From Bifidobacterium callitrichos DSM 23973 (GTDB lineage Bacteria; Actinomycetota; Actinomycetes; Actinomycetales; Bifidobacteriaceae): 64,000 nucleotides of DNA. A model generated the notes under the pieces. It saw only the letters and a program-made list of their open reading frames with translations. It did no database searches and was not told the DNA's origin. Shown here in pieces: positions 16,905 through 27,698 of this stretch (positions are counted from its first letter, which is position 1; each line of letters begins with the position of its first letter). The stretch lies in NCBI RefSeq assembly GCF_000741175.1, contig NZ_JGYS01000013.1, positions 24,139-88,138 on the forward strand, in the 5' to 3' direction. Position numbers and translations under genes: made by a program.

Positions 16905-18149
16905 GTGAACAATAACAACAACGTCGAAACCAAACCGCAGACAGAGCAGACCACGACTGCGAATCCCACCGGTCTCGCGCTGAAGGTCAGGGGAGTGTCG
17001 AAAAGCTTCCGACTGCCCACGGAACGTGCCGGAAGCCTGAAGAACACCATCTTCAATTGGATCCGTGGCATCCGTGGCTACCGTGTGCAGCACGTGCTCA
17101 AGGACATCTCCTTCGATATCGCCAAAGGCGAGTTCTTCGGCATCGTGGGCAAGAATGGTTCGGGCAAATCCACCCTGCTCAAGCTGATCTCCCAGATCTA
17201 CACCCCGGATTCCGGCACGATCGAGGTGGACGGCAAACTGGTGCCCTTCATCGAGCTCGGCGTTGGTTTCAACCCCGAACTGACCGGCCGAGAGAACGTC
17301 TACCTCAACGGCGCGATGCTTGGCTTCACCAATGAGGAAATCGACTCCATGTACGATGACATCGTCGAATTCGCTGAGCTCGGTGACTTCATGGAGCAGA
17401 AGCTCAAGAACTACTCGTCCGGCATGCAGGTCCGTCTTGCGTTCTCCGTGGCCATCAAGTCGCAGGGCGATATCCTCGTCCTCGACGAGGTGCTTGCCGT
17501 CGGTGACGAGGCGTTCCAGAAGAAGTGTCAGGACTACTTCTTCGAGGCGAAGCGCCAGAAGAAGACCGTCATCCTGGTCACGCACTCCATGCCGGACGTT
17601 CGTCGCTACTGCGATCGTGCGATGTTCATTCAGGACGGCCGCATCTCCAAGATCGGCGATCCTGATGCGATCGCCGACGCCTACTCCGACTCTTTCCTGC
17701 CGCCCAAGCAGGAGGTCAAGGAGGAGGAGACCGAAAAGAAGCGTGAGATCGTCGTATTGGACGATATGCGATTGCTGGTGAACGGTGACAAGCAGAAGTT
17801 CCTCGCCGAAAGCGAGGACTTCGACCTTGTTCTGGATATCGACTGTGATAGGGAGCTGCAGGCCAAGAACCTGTTCGTCGACATCTATGATGGTCGTAAC
17901 GTTCCCGTGTTGTCCGTTCCGCTTGCGGACGATGATCGCACGACCATCTCCGCGGGGAAGCATGAGGTCTCCCTGCACATCAGGAACGTGCTGGCGTTCG
18001 GCGACTATCGAATCAACTGCGCGTTGCAGAATGATTCGGATCGCATCATGATCCGTGAGAACGCTCTGCGATTCCATATCAAAGGCACGGCCATGCCGGT
18101 TATGTCGGTTGTCAATCCGCAGGAAGCGGTCGCCGTTTCCATTAGCTGA
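16905..18149 (+). CDS. ABC polysaccharide export ATPase with C-terminal sugar-binding-type domain (Wzt type)
   Basis: ATPase partner of the preceding permease, 414 residues, with a GTG start at 16905. Walker A GKNGSGKST lies at about residue 82-90, the signature is NYSSGMQVRL and Walker B is ILVLDEVLAVGD, followed by the switch His in LVTHSM. The first 40 residues form a polar Asn/Thr-rich tail. After about residue 250 there is a charged linker (KQEVKEEETEKKREI) and a beta-rich domain (about 280-400) resembling the Wzt C-terminal domain. In O-antigen exporters that domain reads the modified end of the glycan. This suggests an ABC-exported polymer whose non-reducing end is recognised. Confidence 0.92.
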   Translation: MNNNNNVETKPQTEQTTTANPTGLALKVRGVSKSFRLPTERAGSLKNTIFNWIRGIRGYRVQHVLKDISFDIAKGEFFGIVGKNGSGKSTLLKLISQIYTPDSGTIEVDGKLVPFIELGVGFNPELTGRENVYLNGAMLGFTNEEIDSMYDDIVEFAELGDFMEQKLKNYSSGMQVRLAFSVAIKSQGDILVLDEVLAVGDEAFQKKCQDYFFEAKRQKKTVILVTHSMPDVRRYCDRAMFIQDGRISKIGDPDAIADAYSDSFLPPKQEVKEEETEKKREIVVLDDMRLLVNGDKQKFLAESEDFDLVLDIDCDRELQAKNLFVDIYDGRNVPVLSVPLADDDRTTISAGKHEVSLHIRNVLAFGDYRINCALQNDSDRIMIRENALRFHIKGTAMPVMSVVNPQEAVAVSIS

Positions 18150-18172
18150 AAGCGCTGAGAGAGGACGTCATT

Positions 18173-21100
18173 ATGTACACCGTATTGGGCAATCGCTCAT
18201 ATCAGGTATCCATCGAGACGGTCGAGGAGACGGTAATCGGCGCGGACAAACGCGTCGTGGTGACCGGCTGGGCCGTGGACAAGCTGCGCACCCGTGCATT
18301 GGATCTGTCCATCAAGGCGCGCAATGGCCGTATCACCCGTCAGGTGAGGCCGGATGTGACGCCGGTGTTCGGTCTGGGCCCGCAAGAGCAGTCCGGATTC
18401 ACCGTTGTGCTTCCCGTAAAGGATCACGTGTTCATCATGGGATGCGAGACCCCCGGCGGCACCATCGCGAAGAAGGTCGATATCAACCGCGTCAGAAGGG
18501 AGCTGCACGCGGAGTACCAGCGCAAGCGCATGAGCCAGATGTGGTTCTACGTCTCCCACGCGTGGACGAAGCAGGGCGCCAAGGCGCTGTTCGGTGCGGT
18601 GAAGCGTCGATTCGTCAAGAAGCAGAGCTTCTACGAGCGTTGGATCGCCAACAATGAGACGATGACCAAGGACAAGGCCGTCTCGCAGATCGCCTCGTTC
18701 CAGCGCAAGCCGCTGATCTCCATCGTCACCCCGGTCTACAACGTCGACGAGGTCTGGCTGCGCAAGTTCGTCGAATCCGTGCAGAATCAGTGGTACGACA
18801 ACTGGGAGTTGTGCCTGGCCGACGATCATTCGCCCGCCGCACACATCAAGCCCCTGCTCACGGAGCTCGCCAAACAGGATCCCCGCATCAAGGTGACGTT
18901 CCGCACCGAGAACGGCCGTATCTCCAAGGCCACCAACTCCGCCATCGAACTGGCCACCGGTGATTACGTCGGATTCATGGACAATGATGACGAGCTCGCT
19001 CCGCAGGCGCTGTTCGAAGTCGTCAAAGCGCTCAACGACGATGCCGACATCGATTTCATCTACACGGATGAGGACAAGATCCACGAGGACGGCACACGCT
19101 TTGACCCGTTCTTCAAGCCGGACTGGTCTCCGGATCTGCTGCTCGGCCACAACTACATCACCCACTTCGTGGTGGTCTCTAAGCAGCTGCTCGATACTGT
19201 CGGCCCGCTGCGCAGCGAATACGACGGCAGCCAGGACTATGACTTCGTACTGCGTGCCACCGAGCAGGCGCACAAGGTGCATCACATTCCCCAGATGCTG
19301 TACCACTGGCGTACGCTTGCCAGCTCCGTCGCCGGTGACCCGCGCAGCAAGATGTACGCCTACCGAGCCGGACAGGCCGCGATCGAGGACGCGCTGCAGC
19401 GTCGTGGCATTAAGGGTTCCATTCGTATGACCGAGAACCTCGGTACGTACAAGATCGACTACACGTTCGACCTGCCGTCCGTCGCCGTCATCGCATCCGG
19501 CTATGACGAGGCGCAGTTCCGGCAGCTGAAGGACACGACCAATTACCCGTCCGTCCGATTCATCCGGATCGCGGATCGCGGTGACGCCGATCAGGCGGCG
19601 CGCGGTGCGGACGAGGACTTCGTCATGTTCCTCGATGGTCTCATGCCGCAGAACGACCAGTGGCTCAGGGAGATGGTGAACTATTCGCACGACTCCCGCA
19701 TCGGCGTGGTCGGCGGCAAGATCTTCGACTCGCGTCAGCGCGTCGTCAACGTGGGCGTGACCCTGCGTGCGCTCAAGAGTGGCAAGCCCTTTGAAATGCG
19801 CGGTGCCTGGGATGAGGGTATCGGCTACTACTTCCGTGACCTGCTGCCGAGGGACATGTTCGCCGTCACCGAGGACTGCATGCTGGTTCCGCGCAAGGAG
19901 TTCGTCGATCTGGGCGGTTTCAACGGCCGGCTCGAGACGGGACTGCGCGGCATCGACTACTGCGTGCGCGTCTATGAACAGTCGGGCCGTGCCACTCTGT
20001 GGCAGCCGTATTCGGTTTTCACCGATCTCAAGCACGAGCACCTGACCATCGATGCCGCCGATGCGGTGAAGTACATCAATTCCCGCCGAAACCTGTCCGA
20101 CCCGTTCGCCTCGGCCTGCTTCCCCGACGATTACACCAAGCAGGAGGGCATCAAGTACTCGATCGACCGCGTGGAAACCCGCAACGGCGGTAAGACGATT
20201 CTGGTCACCGGCTGGGCCGCCGACCTGCACAACAACGACGAAGTGGACATCACCCTGAGTGAGACTCCGAACGCCATGTTGCGCAAGGTCGAACGTATCG
20301 TTCGTCTGGATGTGAACACCGAGAACCCGGTCCCGGGCGATTCGGTGCTTGGCTTCAAGGCCGAAATCGTTCTGAACGGTCAGTCTCGACGTGCCGCCAA
20401 GGGGCTGGCGCTGGTGTTCACCACCCCCACTGACCGCAAGGAGGCCAAACTCTACGTGCAGACCTCCCCGGTGATGGCCGGCTTGGCGTCCTTCTTCCAC
20501 AAGGTCGCACTGCTCAGGCATCCCCGCTCCACCGGCAAGCGTCTGATCGAGAAGTACTGGTCTCCTCGTTGGCAGAAGCGGGCGTATCAGAACCTCATCA
20601 AGCGCACCGAACAGTACGATCCGGCTGAGGTGCGCAAGCAGATCAGCTCCTTCGACTACAAGCCGCTGATTTCGCTGCTGGTTCCTGTCTACAACGTTGA
20701 CCCGCAGTGGCTGGAGAAGTGCGTCGACTCCGTCACCAGCCAGTTCTATGACAAGTGGGAACTGTGCCTGGCGGACGACTGTTCTACCGATGCGCGAGTC
20801 AGGCCGAAGCTGGAGGAGATCGCCAAGCGCGACTCCCGTATCCGCTTGGTCTTCCGCGACAAGAACGGACACATCTCCCGTGCCACCAACTCCGCACTGT
20901 CCATCGCGAACGGCGAATTCGTCGGTCTGCTCGACAACGATGATGAACTCGCGCCTCAGGCGTTGTTCGAAGTCGTCAAGACGCTCAACGAGCATCCCGA
21001 AACCGACCTCATCTACAGCGACGAGGACAAGGAGGATGAGAACGGCAACCGTTCCGATCCGCACTTCAAGCCGGACTACTCGCCTGATCTGCTGCTGAGC

Positions 21101-22273
21101 ACCAATTACATCAGCCATTTCGGCGTGTACCGCAAGTCCATCGTCGATGAGATCGGAGGCTTCCGAGTCGGATACGAGGGCTCTCAGGACTACGATCTCG
21201 TCCTGCGCTTCGTCGAGAAGACTGAGCCCTCGCGAATCCGCCACATCGCCAAGGTGCTGTACCACTGGCGTACGCTGGCCACGTCCACTGCATCCGGTGC
21301 GGGCGCGAAGAGCTACGCGTCCGACGCCGGTCTGAAGGCTCTGCAGTCCGCCATGGATCGTCGGGGCATTGATGCCGAAGTCGTTTCGGCAGGCCCCAAC
21401 GGCATCTACAACGTGCACTATGCGATCGCCGACCCCGCTCTGGTGTCCGTCATCATCCCCACCAAGAACGGGTACGACAACATCGAACGATGCGTCAGTT
21501 CGATCATCGAGAAGACGGAATACAAGAACTACGAGATCATCATCGCGGATAACGGCAGCACCAACCCGCACATGTTCGACCTGTACAAGCGATACGAACA
21601 GCAGCTGGGCGATCGTTTCCACGTTGAGGAGATCGACATCCCGTTCAACTTCTCGCGTATCAACAACCTCGCCGCCGAAAAAGCCAAGGGCAAGTACCTG
21701 CTGTTCCTCAACGACGATACCGAGGTCATCAGCCCCACGTGGATGACCCGCATGGTGTCCTTCGCGCAGCTGGACCGTATCGGTGTCGTCGGCGCGAAGC
21801 TGTACTACCCGACTGAAACCATTCAGCATGCCGGTATCGTGCTTGGCTTGGGTGGTGTCGCCGGCCATATCCAGGTTGGATTCCCGCGCACCTACTTGGG
21901 GTACTTCGGCCGACTCATCGAGAACGTCAACTACTCCGGTGTGACCGCGGCCTGCTGCATGGTAAAGGCCGACGACTTCCGTGCGGTCAACGGCTTCGAC
22001 GAGAATCTCGCCGTTGCATACAACGACGTCGACCTGTGTCTGCGCATCGGTCGCGAGTTGGGACGTGACAACGTCTGGGCCCACGAGGTGGAGCTGTACC
22101 ACTACGAGTCCGTCACTCGTGGGTACGACGTCAAGAGCCAGAAGAAGAAGCAGCGTCTCGATCGTGAGGCCGAGAAGATGCGCAAGAAGTACGGTGCGCT
22201 GATCGACAACGACCCGTACTACAACCCGAACCTGTCCCGCACGTCCGGCAACTACTGGGTACGCAAGGTCTGA
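18173..22273 (+). CDS. Giant multi-domain GT2 glycosyltransferase with internal duplication
   Basis: Cytoplasmic glycosyltransferase of 1366 residues, more than twice the usual length. It is built as two tandem units of about 650-700 residues. Each has a beta-rich segment (unit 1 VVTGWAVDKL, unit 2 LVTGWAADLH), a GT2 domain (PLISIVTPVYNVDE and PLISLLVPVYNVDP, both with DNDDELAPQALFEVVK) and a second GT2-like domain. In unit 2 that last domain is complete (SVIIPTKNGYDN, ADNGST, FLNDDTEV). In unit 1 it has lost these motifs (FLDGLMPQND). It therefore appears to have three active sites and one relic. By position it follows the exporter and precedes rmlB, so it may be a processive rhamnan or repeat-unit synthase. 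The donor sugars are not visible from sequence. Confidence 0.92.
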   Translation: MYTVLGNRSYQVSIETVEETVIGADKRVVVTGWAVDKLRTRALDLSIKARNGRITRQVRPDVTPVFGLGPQEQSGFTVVLPVKDHVFIMGCETPGGTIAKKVDINRVRRELHAEYQRKRMSQMWFYVSHAWTKQGAKALFGAVKRRFVKKQSFYERWIANNETMTKDKAVSQIASFQRKPLISIVTPVYNVDEVWLRKFVESVQNQWYDNWELCLADDHSPAAHIKPLLTELAKQDPRIKVTFRTENGRISKATNSAIELATGDYVGFMDNDDELAPQALFEVVKALNDDADIDFIYTDEDKIHEDGTRFDPFFKPDWSPDLLLGHNYITHFVVVSKQLLDTVGPLRSEYDGSQDYDFVLRATEQAHKVHHIPQMLYHWRTLASSVAGDPRSKMYAYRAGQAAIEDALQRRGIKGSIRMTENLGTYKIDYTFDLPSVAVIASGYDEAQFRQLKDTTNYPSVRFIRIADRGDADQAARGADEDFVMFLDGLMPQNDQWLREMVNYSHDSRIGVVGGKIFDSRQRVVNVGVTLRALKSGKPFEMRGAWDEGIGYYFRDLLPRDMFAVTEDCMLVPRKEFVDLGGFNGRLETGLRGIDYCVRVYEQSGRATLWQPYSVFTDLKHEHLTIDAADAVKYINSRRNLSDPFASACFPDDYTKQEGIKYSIDRVETRNGGKTILVTGWAADLHNNDEVDITLSETPNAMLRKVERIVRLDVNTENPVPGDSVLGFKAEIVLNGQSRRAAKGLALVFTTPTDRKEAKLYVQTSPVMAGLASFFHKVALLRHPRSTGKRLIEKYWSPRWQKRAYQNLIKRTEQYDPAEVRKQISSFDYKPLISLLVPVYNVDPQWLEKCVDSVTSQFYDKWELCLADDCSTDARVRPKLEEIAKRDSRIRLVFRDKNGHISRATNSALSIANGEFVGLLDNDDELAPQALFEVVKTLNEHPETDLIYSDEDKEDENGNRSDPHFKPDYSPDLLLSTNYISHFGVYRKSIVDEIGGFRVGYEGSQDYDLVLRFVEKTEPSRIRHIAKVLYHWRTLATSTASGAGAKSYASDAGLKALQSAMDRRGIDAEVVSAGPNGIYNVHYAIADPALVSVIIPTKNGYDNIERCVSSIIEKTEYKNYEIIIADNGSTNPHMFDLYKRYEQQLGDRFHVEEIDIPFNFSRINNLAAEKAKGKYLLFLNDDTEVISPTWMTRMVSFAQLDRIGVVGAKLYYPTETIQHAGIVLGLGGVAGHIQVGFPRTYLGYFGRLIENVNYSGVTAACCMVKADDFRAVNGFDENLAVAYNDVDLCLRIGRELGRDNVWAHEVELYHYESVTRGYDVKSQKKKQRLDREAEKMRKKYGALIDNDPYYNPNLSRTSGNYWVRKV

Positions 22274-22299
22274 CACTCTGCCATGTCATTTCGATATAC

Positions 22300-23389
<1,090 letters not shown>

Positions 23390-23395
23390 GTGATC

Positions 23396-24850
23396 ATGGG
23401 TTTTGAGTTTGAGAAGGAATTGAGGGTTACGGAGACGAATATTCCGGGCCTGTTGGTGTTTGATCTGCCGGTGCACGGGGATAATCGTGGCTGGTTCAAG
23501 GAGAACTGGCAGCGTGCGAAGATGACCGCGCTCGGCCTGCCGGATTTCGGTCCGGTGCAGAACAACATCAGCTATAACGCCACCAAGGGCGTGACGCGTG
23601 GCATCCACGCGGAGCCGTGGGACAAGTACATCAGCATCGCGGCCGGTGAGATCTTCGGCGCGTGGGTGGACCTGCGTCCGGGCGATTCGTTCGGTCAGGT
23701 GTACACGACGCGGTTGGATCCGTCGCGTGCGATCTACGTGCCGCGTGGCGTGGGCAACAGCTTCCAGGCTTTGCAGGATGGGACGGTGTACACGTATCTG
23801 GTGAACGCGCACTGGTCGTTGGAGCAGAAGAAGACGTACACGTTCGTGAACCTCGCCGACCCGACGCTCAACATCCAGTGGCCGATCCCCCTGTCGGAGA
23901 GCGAGCGCAGCGAAGCGGACCTGCATCACCCGATGCTTAAGGATGCGAAGCCGATGGCGCCGAAGCGCACGCTGGTGACGGGCTGCAACGGGCAGCTGGG
24001 ACACGCGATCCGCGCCTACGCCGAGGCGCACCACTTGGAGGGCTTCGAGTACACGGACATCGACACGTTCGACTTCTCCGATCCGACGGCCTACGACCGG
24101 TTCGACTGGAGCCTGTACGGGACGATCATCAACGCGGGCGCGTATACGGCCGTGGACAGGGCCGAGACCGCGGAGGGCCGCCCGGTCGCGTGGAAGGCGA
24201 ACGCGGCCGGCCCGGCCCTGCTGGCGCGTGTGGCCGCGGAGCATCACATCACGCTGGTGCACATCAGCTCGGACTATGTGTTCGACGGGACGCGCGAGGA
24301 GCATACGGAGTCGGAGGCGTTCGCGCCGCTCGGCGTGTACGGGCAGACCAAGGCCGCGGGCGACATCGCGGTGGCGAACGCGCCGGAGCATTACATCCTG
24401 CGTTCGAGCTGGGTGATCGGCGAGGGCCACAACTTCGTCAAGACCATGATGATGTTGTCGAACCGCGTGGCCGACCCGGCGGATGCGTTGGATCACGTGA
24501 CCGTGGTGGATGACCAGTTCGGTCGTCTGACGTTCACGAAGGACATGGCCGAGGCGATCTTCCACCTGCTCGACACGCACGCCCCGTACGGCACGTACAA
24601 CCTCACCGGAAGCGGTGCGGTCAGGAACTGGGCCGAGATCGCCGCGGCGGTGTTCGAGCAGACGAACGGCAACGGCGACAGGGTCCAGCCGATCACCACC
24701 GCCGAGTACTTCGCCAACGCGAAGAACCCCGTAAGTCCGAGGCCGGTGCACTCCGCCCTTGACCTGAGCAAGATCGAACAGGCCGGCTATACGCCCGCCG
24801 ACTGGGAAACCAGCCTCAAGGAGTACATCGCCCGCGAACTCAACAAGTGA
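23396..24850 (+). CDS. rmlCD: Fused dTDP-4-dehydrorhamnose 3,5-epimerase / reductase
   Basis: Bifunctional enzyme of 484 residues that completes dTDP-L-rhamnose synthesis. Residues about 1-190 are an RmlC cupin (GVTRGIHAEPWDKYIS with the catalytic His, then GEIFGAWVDLR). From about residue 185, TLVTGCNGQLGHAI starts the RmlD reductase with NAD(P) binding, HISSDYVFDGT and VYGQTKAAGD carrying the Tyr-x-x-x-Lys pair. The fusion of epimerase and reductase is known from bifidobacteria. ATG 23396 is preferred, but GTG 23390, overlapping the rmlB stop, is possible. The gene ends in a bidirectional hairpin facing a convergent membrane-protein gene. Confidence 0.95.
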   Translation: MGFEFEKELRVTETNIPGLLVFDLPVHGDNRGWFKENWQRAKMTALGLPDFGPVQNNISYNATKGVTRGIHAEPWDKYISIAAGEIFGAWVDLRPGDSFGQVYTTRLDPSRAIYVPRGVGNSFQALQDGTVYTYLVNAHWSLEQKKTYTFVNLADPTLNIQWPIPLSESERSEADLHHPMLKDAKPMAPKRTLVTGCNGQLGHAIRAYAEAHHLEGFEYTDIDTFDFSDPTAYDRFDWSLYGTIINAGAYTAVDRAETAEGRPVAWKANAAGPALLARVAAEHHITLVHISSDYVFDGTREEHTESEAFAPLGVYGQTKAAGDIAVANAPEHYILRSSWVIGEGHNFVKTMMMLSNRVADPADALDHVTVVDDQFGRLTFTKDMAEAIFHLLDTHAPYGTYNLTGSGAVRNWAEIAAAVFEQTNGNGDRVQPITTAEYFANAKNPVSPRPVHSALDLSKIEQAGYTPADWETSLKEYIARELNK

Positions 24851-24897
24851 CAGGTGAACGAGTAATCGCAATCAGCGAATCGATCACTGAATAACAA

Positions 24898-24937
24898 GTG
24901 GAGGGGATGGTCGCAGGAATACGACCATCCCCTCCAC
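24898..24937. terminator. Bidirectional terminator between rmlCD and the DUF2142 gene
   Basis: A perfect 16-bp stem, GTGGAGGGGATGGTCG with its complement, encloses an 8-base loop and is located between two convergent stops. Confidence 0.85.
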
Positions 24938-24959
24938 GTATCTACTCATAGCTGTCCGG

Positions 24960-27599
24960 TCATAGCTGTCCGGTGAAGCCTGCGACTCCATCCGCGTGGT
25001 AGAGGAAGGAGTCGATGAAACCATCAAAGGCCAGCAGGATGATGGCAATGAGACAGATCGCCATGCCCAATCGCGTGAGCGGAATGGCTGTCGTGGATTC
25101 CGCATCCGTGGTACGAGAGGATGTGTGGCAAATCATCCAGATGATCGCCAGCGAGAAGATGGATACGGCACAGAGATAGTAACGGCTGGAGAACGCACCC
25201 GCATATCCGTTCGTGTAAAAGCCATTGAACGCCGAATACCACTGGTACAGTGCGGTGATCAGGATGCCTGTTTCGGCGATGATGAAGTAATCGCGGTGCC
25301 GTGATCGCCGCATCAGGAACGCCAGCAACGGGACTGCCAGTATCGCCATAACGGCCACTCGATCGAGTGAATAGAGCGGTGCCTCCGGCTTTGGAACGCC
25401 TATCGTACCGGCCAACGCCTGCCAGGTGTCCAGGAAGTGCTGGATGTAGTAGTTCACATATTCCCAGACGCCGTACGAAAGACGATGTTCGGCATCGACG
25501 TAGAAATTCGACTTCACATATCCGGAGAAGTCGTATTTCTGGAAACTCGGCTGCAGCGTATGGAATCTGGCGATCATATAACCGAAATACCCCAGCGGAA
25601 TAAGGTATATCGGCAACGTGCCAAGGAACGACGGGCGTACGAATGGTTTCACGTTACGTTCCACGCACACGGTGTACGCCACCACACCCACCGCAATGAG
25701 TCCGACGATCATCGCCGCGGTCAGTTTGCTCAGGAACGATAGCGTGACGCCACTCGCAATGATGAGATACGTCCACACATCGTATCTGCGTTCGAAGAAC
25801 CGCACGATGCCGAGTACGAACACGGAAACGGCGAGCATGGTCATCGAATCGTTGGAAACACCGCTCATCGTGAACAGCAGATTCGGCGGACTGATGATCA
25901 TCAATCCGAACAGCAGATGCAGTACCGGGATCTTACGGATACGCGTGAACCCGAGATAGAACGTCAACGCAATGCCAAGGAATCCGATCAGGAACGAGAT
26001 GAACTCCATCCGTACGACGTCGAACGTGGCCGTACTGCCAACAATGGTCATGCCACCGAGGAACCGTTCGATCTGGTAGAACAGCGGAGGATGCCCCAGA
26101 CGGTTGAATTCGGTGAGCTGCGAAAGATCCAGACTGTTGGCGCTGGTTCGCGCGTACACCTGCATATCGGCGAAATCAGGGATCAGACCGCCGTGCTGCT
26201 TGAGATACGCGATGTATGACAGGTGCGCTTCCTCATCGGGGAAGCCTTGAAGGTAACGGGTATACAGGCCGAACTGGAAGAACGCGTATGCGGACAGTGC
26301 CACGTAATCGAACACGCACATCACCGCTGCCGCCGTGCGACTGCCATATCTGCCGATCAGTATGTTACCCAGCACCACCAGTAGCAATCCGAGCACGATC
26401 AGCGTGATGACCATCTGATACGGATACCCGCGGTATCCGATCGACAGATTGAGATAGGTGAAGGGCTGTGCGGAATGAACAGGCGACTGTTCAGAGCCCA
26501 GCGCGGCGCCTGCGGGCAGCGAATTAGTGGGCTGGGATAGCGAGGCCCCCTGCAGCTGCACTGTGGCGGGATGCCGGTCGAGCTTGCTGATGCTGACCGT
26601 AAACGTCTGCCCGGCAACATTATCGGCGTGCAGCGGGATTTCAGCGTCTGCGGTGTCCTCATCCAGAAGATCGGGGGTGATCAGTCCTGAATACAACTGT
26701 TGCCCGGTGGTTGTGTTCGTCACCGTGACGGCGTACTGGTTGCGATATTCATGCGAGTCCACGTACAGCTTGTCGTAGTTCGGATTGCCGGTATCCATCG
26801 GATCAATGGACAACGTGAACGACAGCGGCAGTCGGATGGACCGCAGATCGGACTGCTGTGCTACGAACGACTGGTCGTACCGATACGGCGAATCGCCATC
26901 GATGTTGACCGGCTGTGTGAAGGCGTAGGAGTAGTGGTAGACGATCGGCTTCTTGACCATCCACACGTTCGCGAGGAAACCGCCGATGAGCAGCATCACC
27001 ACGGTGCCCAGTGCGAAATACCTGCGATCCATGGTTCGCAGCACGCCCATCCGGCAGATCACGATCAGATACAGTACGGCGATCGCGATCAGTAATGCCG
27101 GCTTGATCTCCGATCGGAACGAGGACACGCGCTGCAGCCGCTCCAGTGCCTGCGGCGAGACAGAGAAACTTCGTTCCACCGCGGAACCGGTAGATGGGCC
27201 GCTGGTGATCGAGACGCCGGACACCGTCGCAATGGGATACAGCGTCTTCCCATTCGCAACGACACTTGCATCCAGCTGCGTGAGCTTGGCGTTGCCAGGG
27301 GCCTCGATCCGCAGCGTACGGGAATCGAGATTCAACGAATCCACAGTGATCGAGGCGTCGCCATTGATCGGAAACGCGCGTTGGGTGGCTGAACTCGGGT
27401 ATCCGGGATTGTCGTCGAACACGAACGACACCTGATCGGACGGATTGATCGAATCGCCGAATCGCGCCGAATACTGCACATTGATCGCCGGAAAACGTCC
27501 GATTCCGACCGCGAAGGCGATCAGGAGAAAGACGATGGTCGTGGCTATCAGACGATGTGCGGACATGAGGGCAGCGGACCTGTCCAATGCGTGTTTCAT
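24960..27599 (-). CDS. DUF2142 large membrane protein, GT-C-like
   Basis: Integral membrane protein of 879 residues. The start at 27599 (MKHALDRSAALMS) has GGAAG seven bases upstream and precedes the first membrane helix (LIATTIVFLLIAFAVGI). A large extracytoplasmic beta-rich domain follows (about residues 30-150), then a cluster of ten or more helices. FPDEEAHLSYIAYLKQHGG and RLGHPPLFYQIE are the acidic loop and HPPLFY motif typical of DUF2142. This is a predicted membrane family related to lipid-linked-sugar-using GT-C enzymes. It probably adds sugars outside the membrane during glycan assembly. The last 14 bases including the stop are tandemly duplicated (24946-24973). It is divergent from the next gene. 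Confidence 0.82.
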   Translation of the reverse strand: MKHALDRSAALMSAHRLIATTIVFLLIAFAVGIGRFPAINVQYSARFGDSINPSDQVSFVFDDNPGYPSSATQRAFPINGDASITVDSLNLDSRTLRIEAPGNAKLTQLDASVVANGKTLYPIATVSGVSITSGPSTGSAVERSFSVSPQALERLQRVSSFRSEIKPALLIAIAVLYLIVICRMGVLRTMDRRYFALGTVVMLLIGGFLANVWMVKKPIVYHYSYAFTQPVNIDGDSPYRYDQSFVAQQSDLRSIRLPLSFTLSIDPMDTGNPNYDKLYVDSHEYRNQYAVTVTNTTTGQQLYSGLITPDLLDEDTADAEIPLHADNVAGQTFTVSISKLDRHPATVQLQGASLSQPTNSLPAGAALGSEQSPVHSAQPFTYLNLSIGYRGYPYQMVITLIVLGLLLVVLGNILIGRYGSRTAAAVMCVFDYVALSAYAFFQFGLYTRYLQGFPDEEAHLSYIAYLKQHGGLIPDFADMQVYARTSANSLDLSQLTEFNRLGHPPLFYQIERFLGGMTIVGSTATFDVVRMEFISFLIGFLGIALTFYLGFTRIRKIPVLHLLFGLMIISPPNLLFTMSGVSNDSMTMLAVSVFVLGIVRFFERRYDVWTYLIIASGVTLSFLSKLTAAMIVGLIAVGVVAYTVCVERNVKPFVRPSFLGTLPIYLIPLGYFGYMIARFHTLQPSFQKYDFSGYVKSNFYVDAEHRLSYGVWEYVNYYIQHFLDTWQALAGTIGVPKPEAPLYSLDRVAVMAILAVPLLAFLMRRSRHRDYFIIAETGILITALYQWYSAFNGFYTNGYAGAFSSRYYLCAVSIFSLAIIWMICHTSSRTTDAESTTAIPLTRLGMAICLIAIILLAFDGFIDSFLYHADGVAGFTGQL

Positions 27600-27685
27600 A
27601 GGCGAACTTCCGGCGGATCGATGGATACTGCACTTCATTGTAGGAGACGTGATTGGAGGAGACCTGCGGGAGACCGGCCGGATTG

Positions 27686-27691
27686 TATAAT
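27686..27691 (+). promoter_or_regulatory. -10 element TATAAT, possible leaderless start
   Basis: A consensus TATAAT lies seven bases before a GTG (27699) that is in frame with the downstream membrane protein. No good -35 element or ribosome-binding site is present. This arrangement fits a leaderless mRNA. Confidence 0.4.
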
Positions 27692-27698
27692 CGCCTGC

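Noticed and set aside
18197..22276. Very long open frame antisense to the giant glycosyltransferase (about 1359 codons), and similar antisense frames over genes A-D, rmlB/rmlCD and the beta-helix gene
   Set aside because: They are Arg/Val/Gly/Leu-rich, lack ribosome-binding sites and recognisable motifs, and arise because GC-rich codon bias removes stop codons on the opposite strand.
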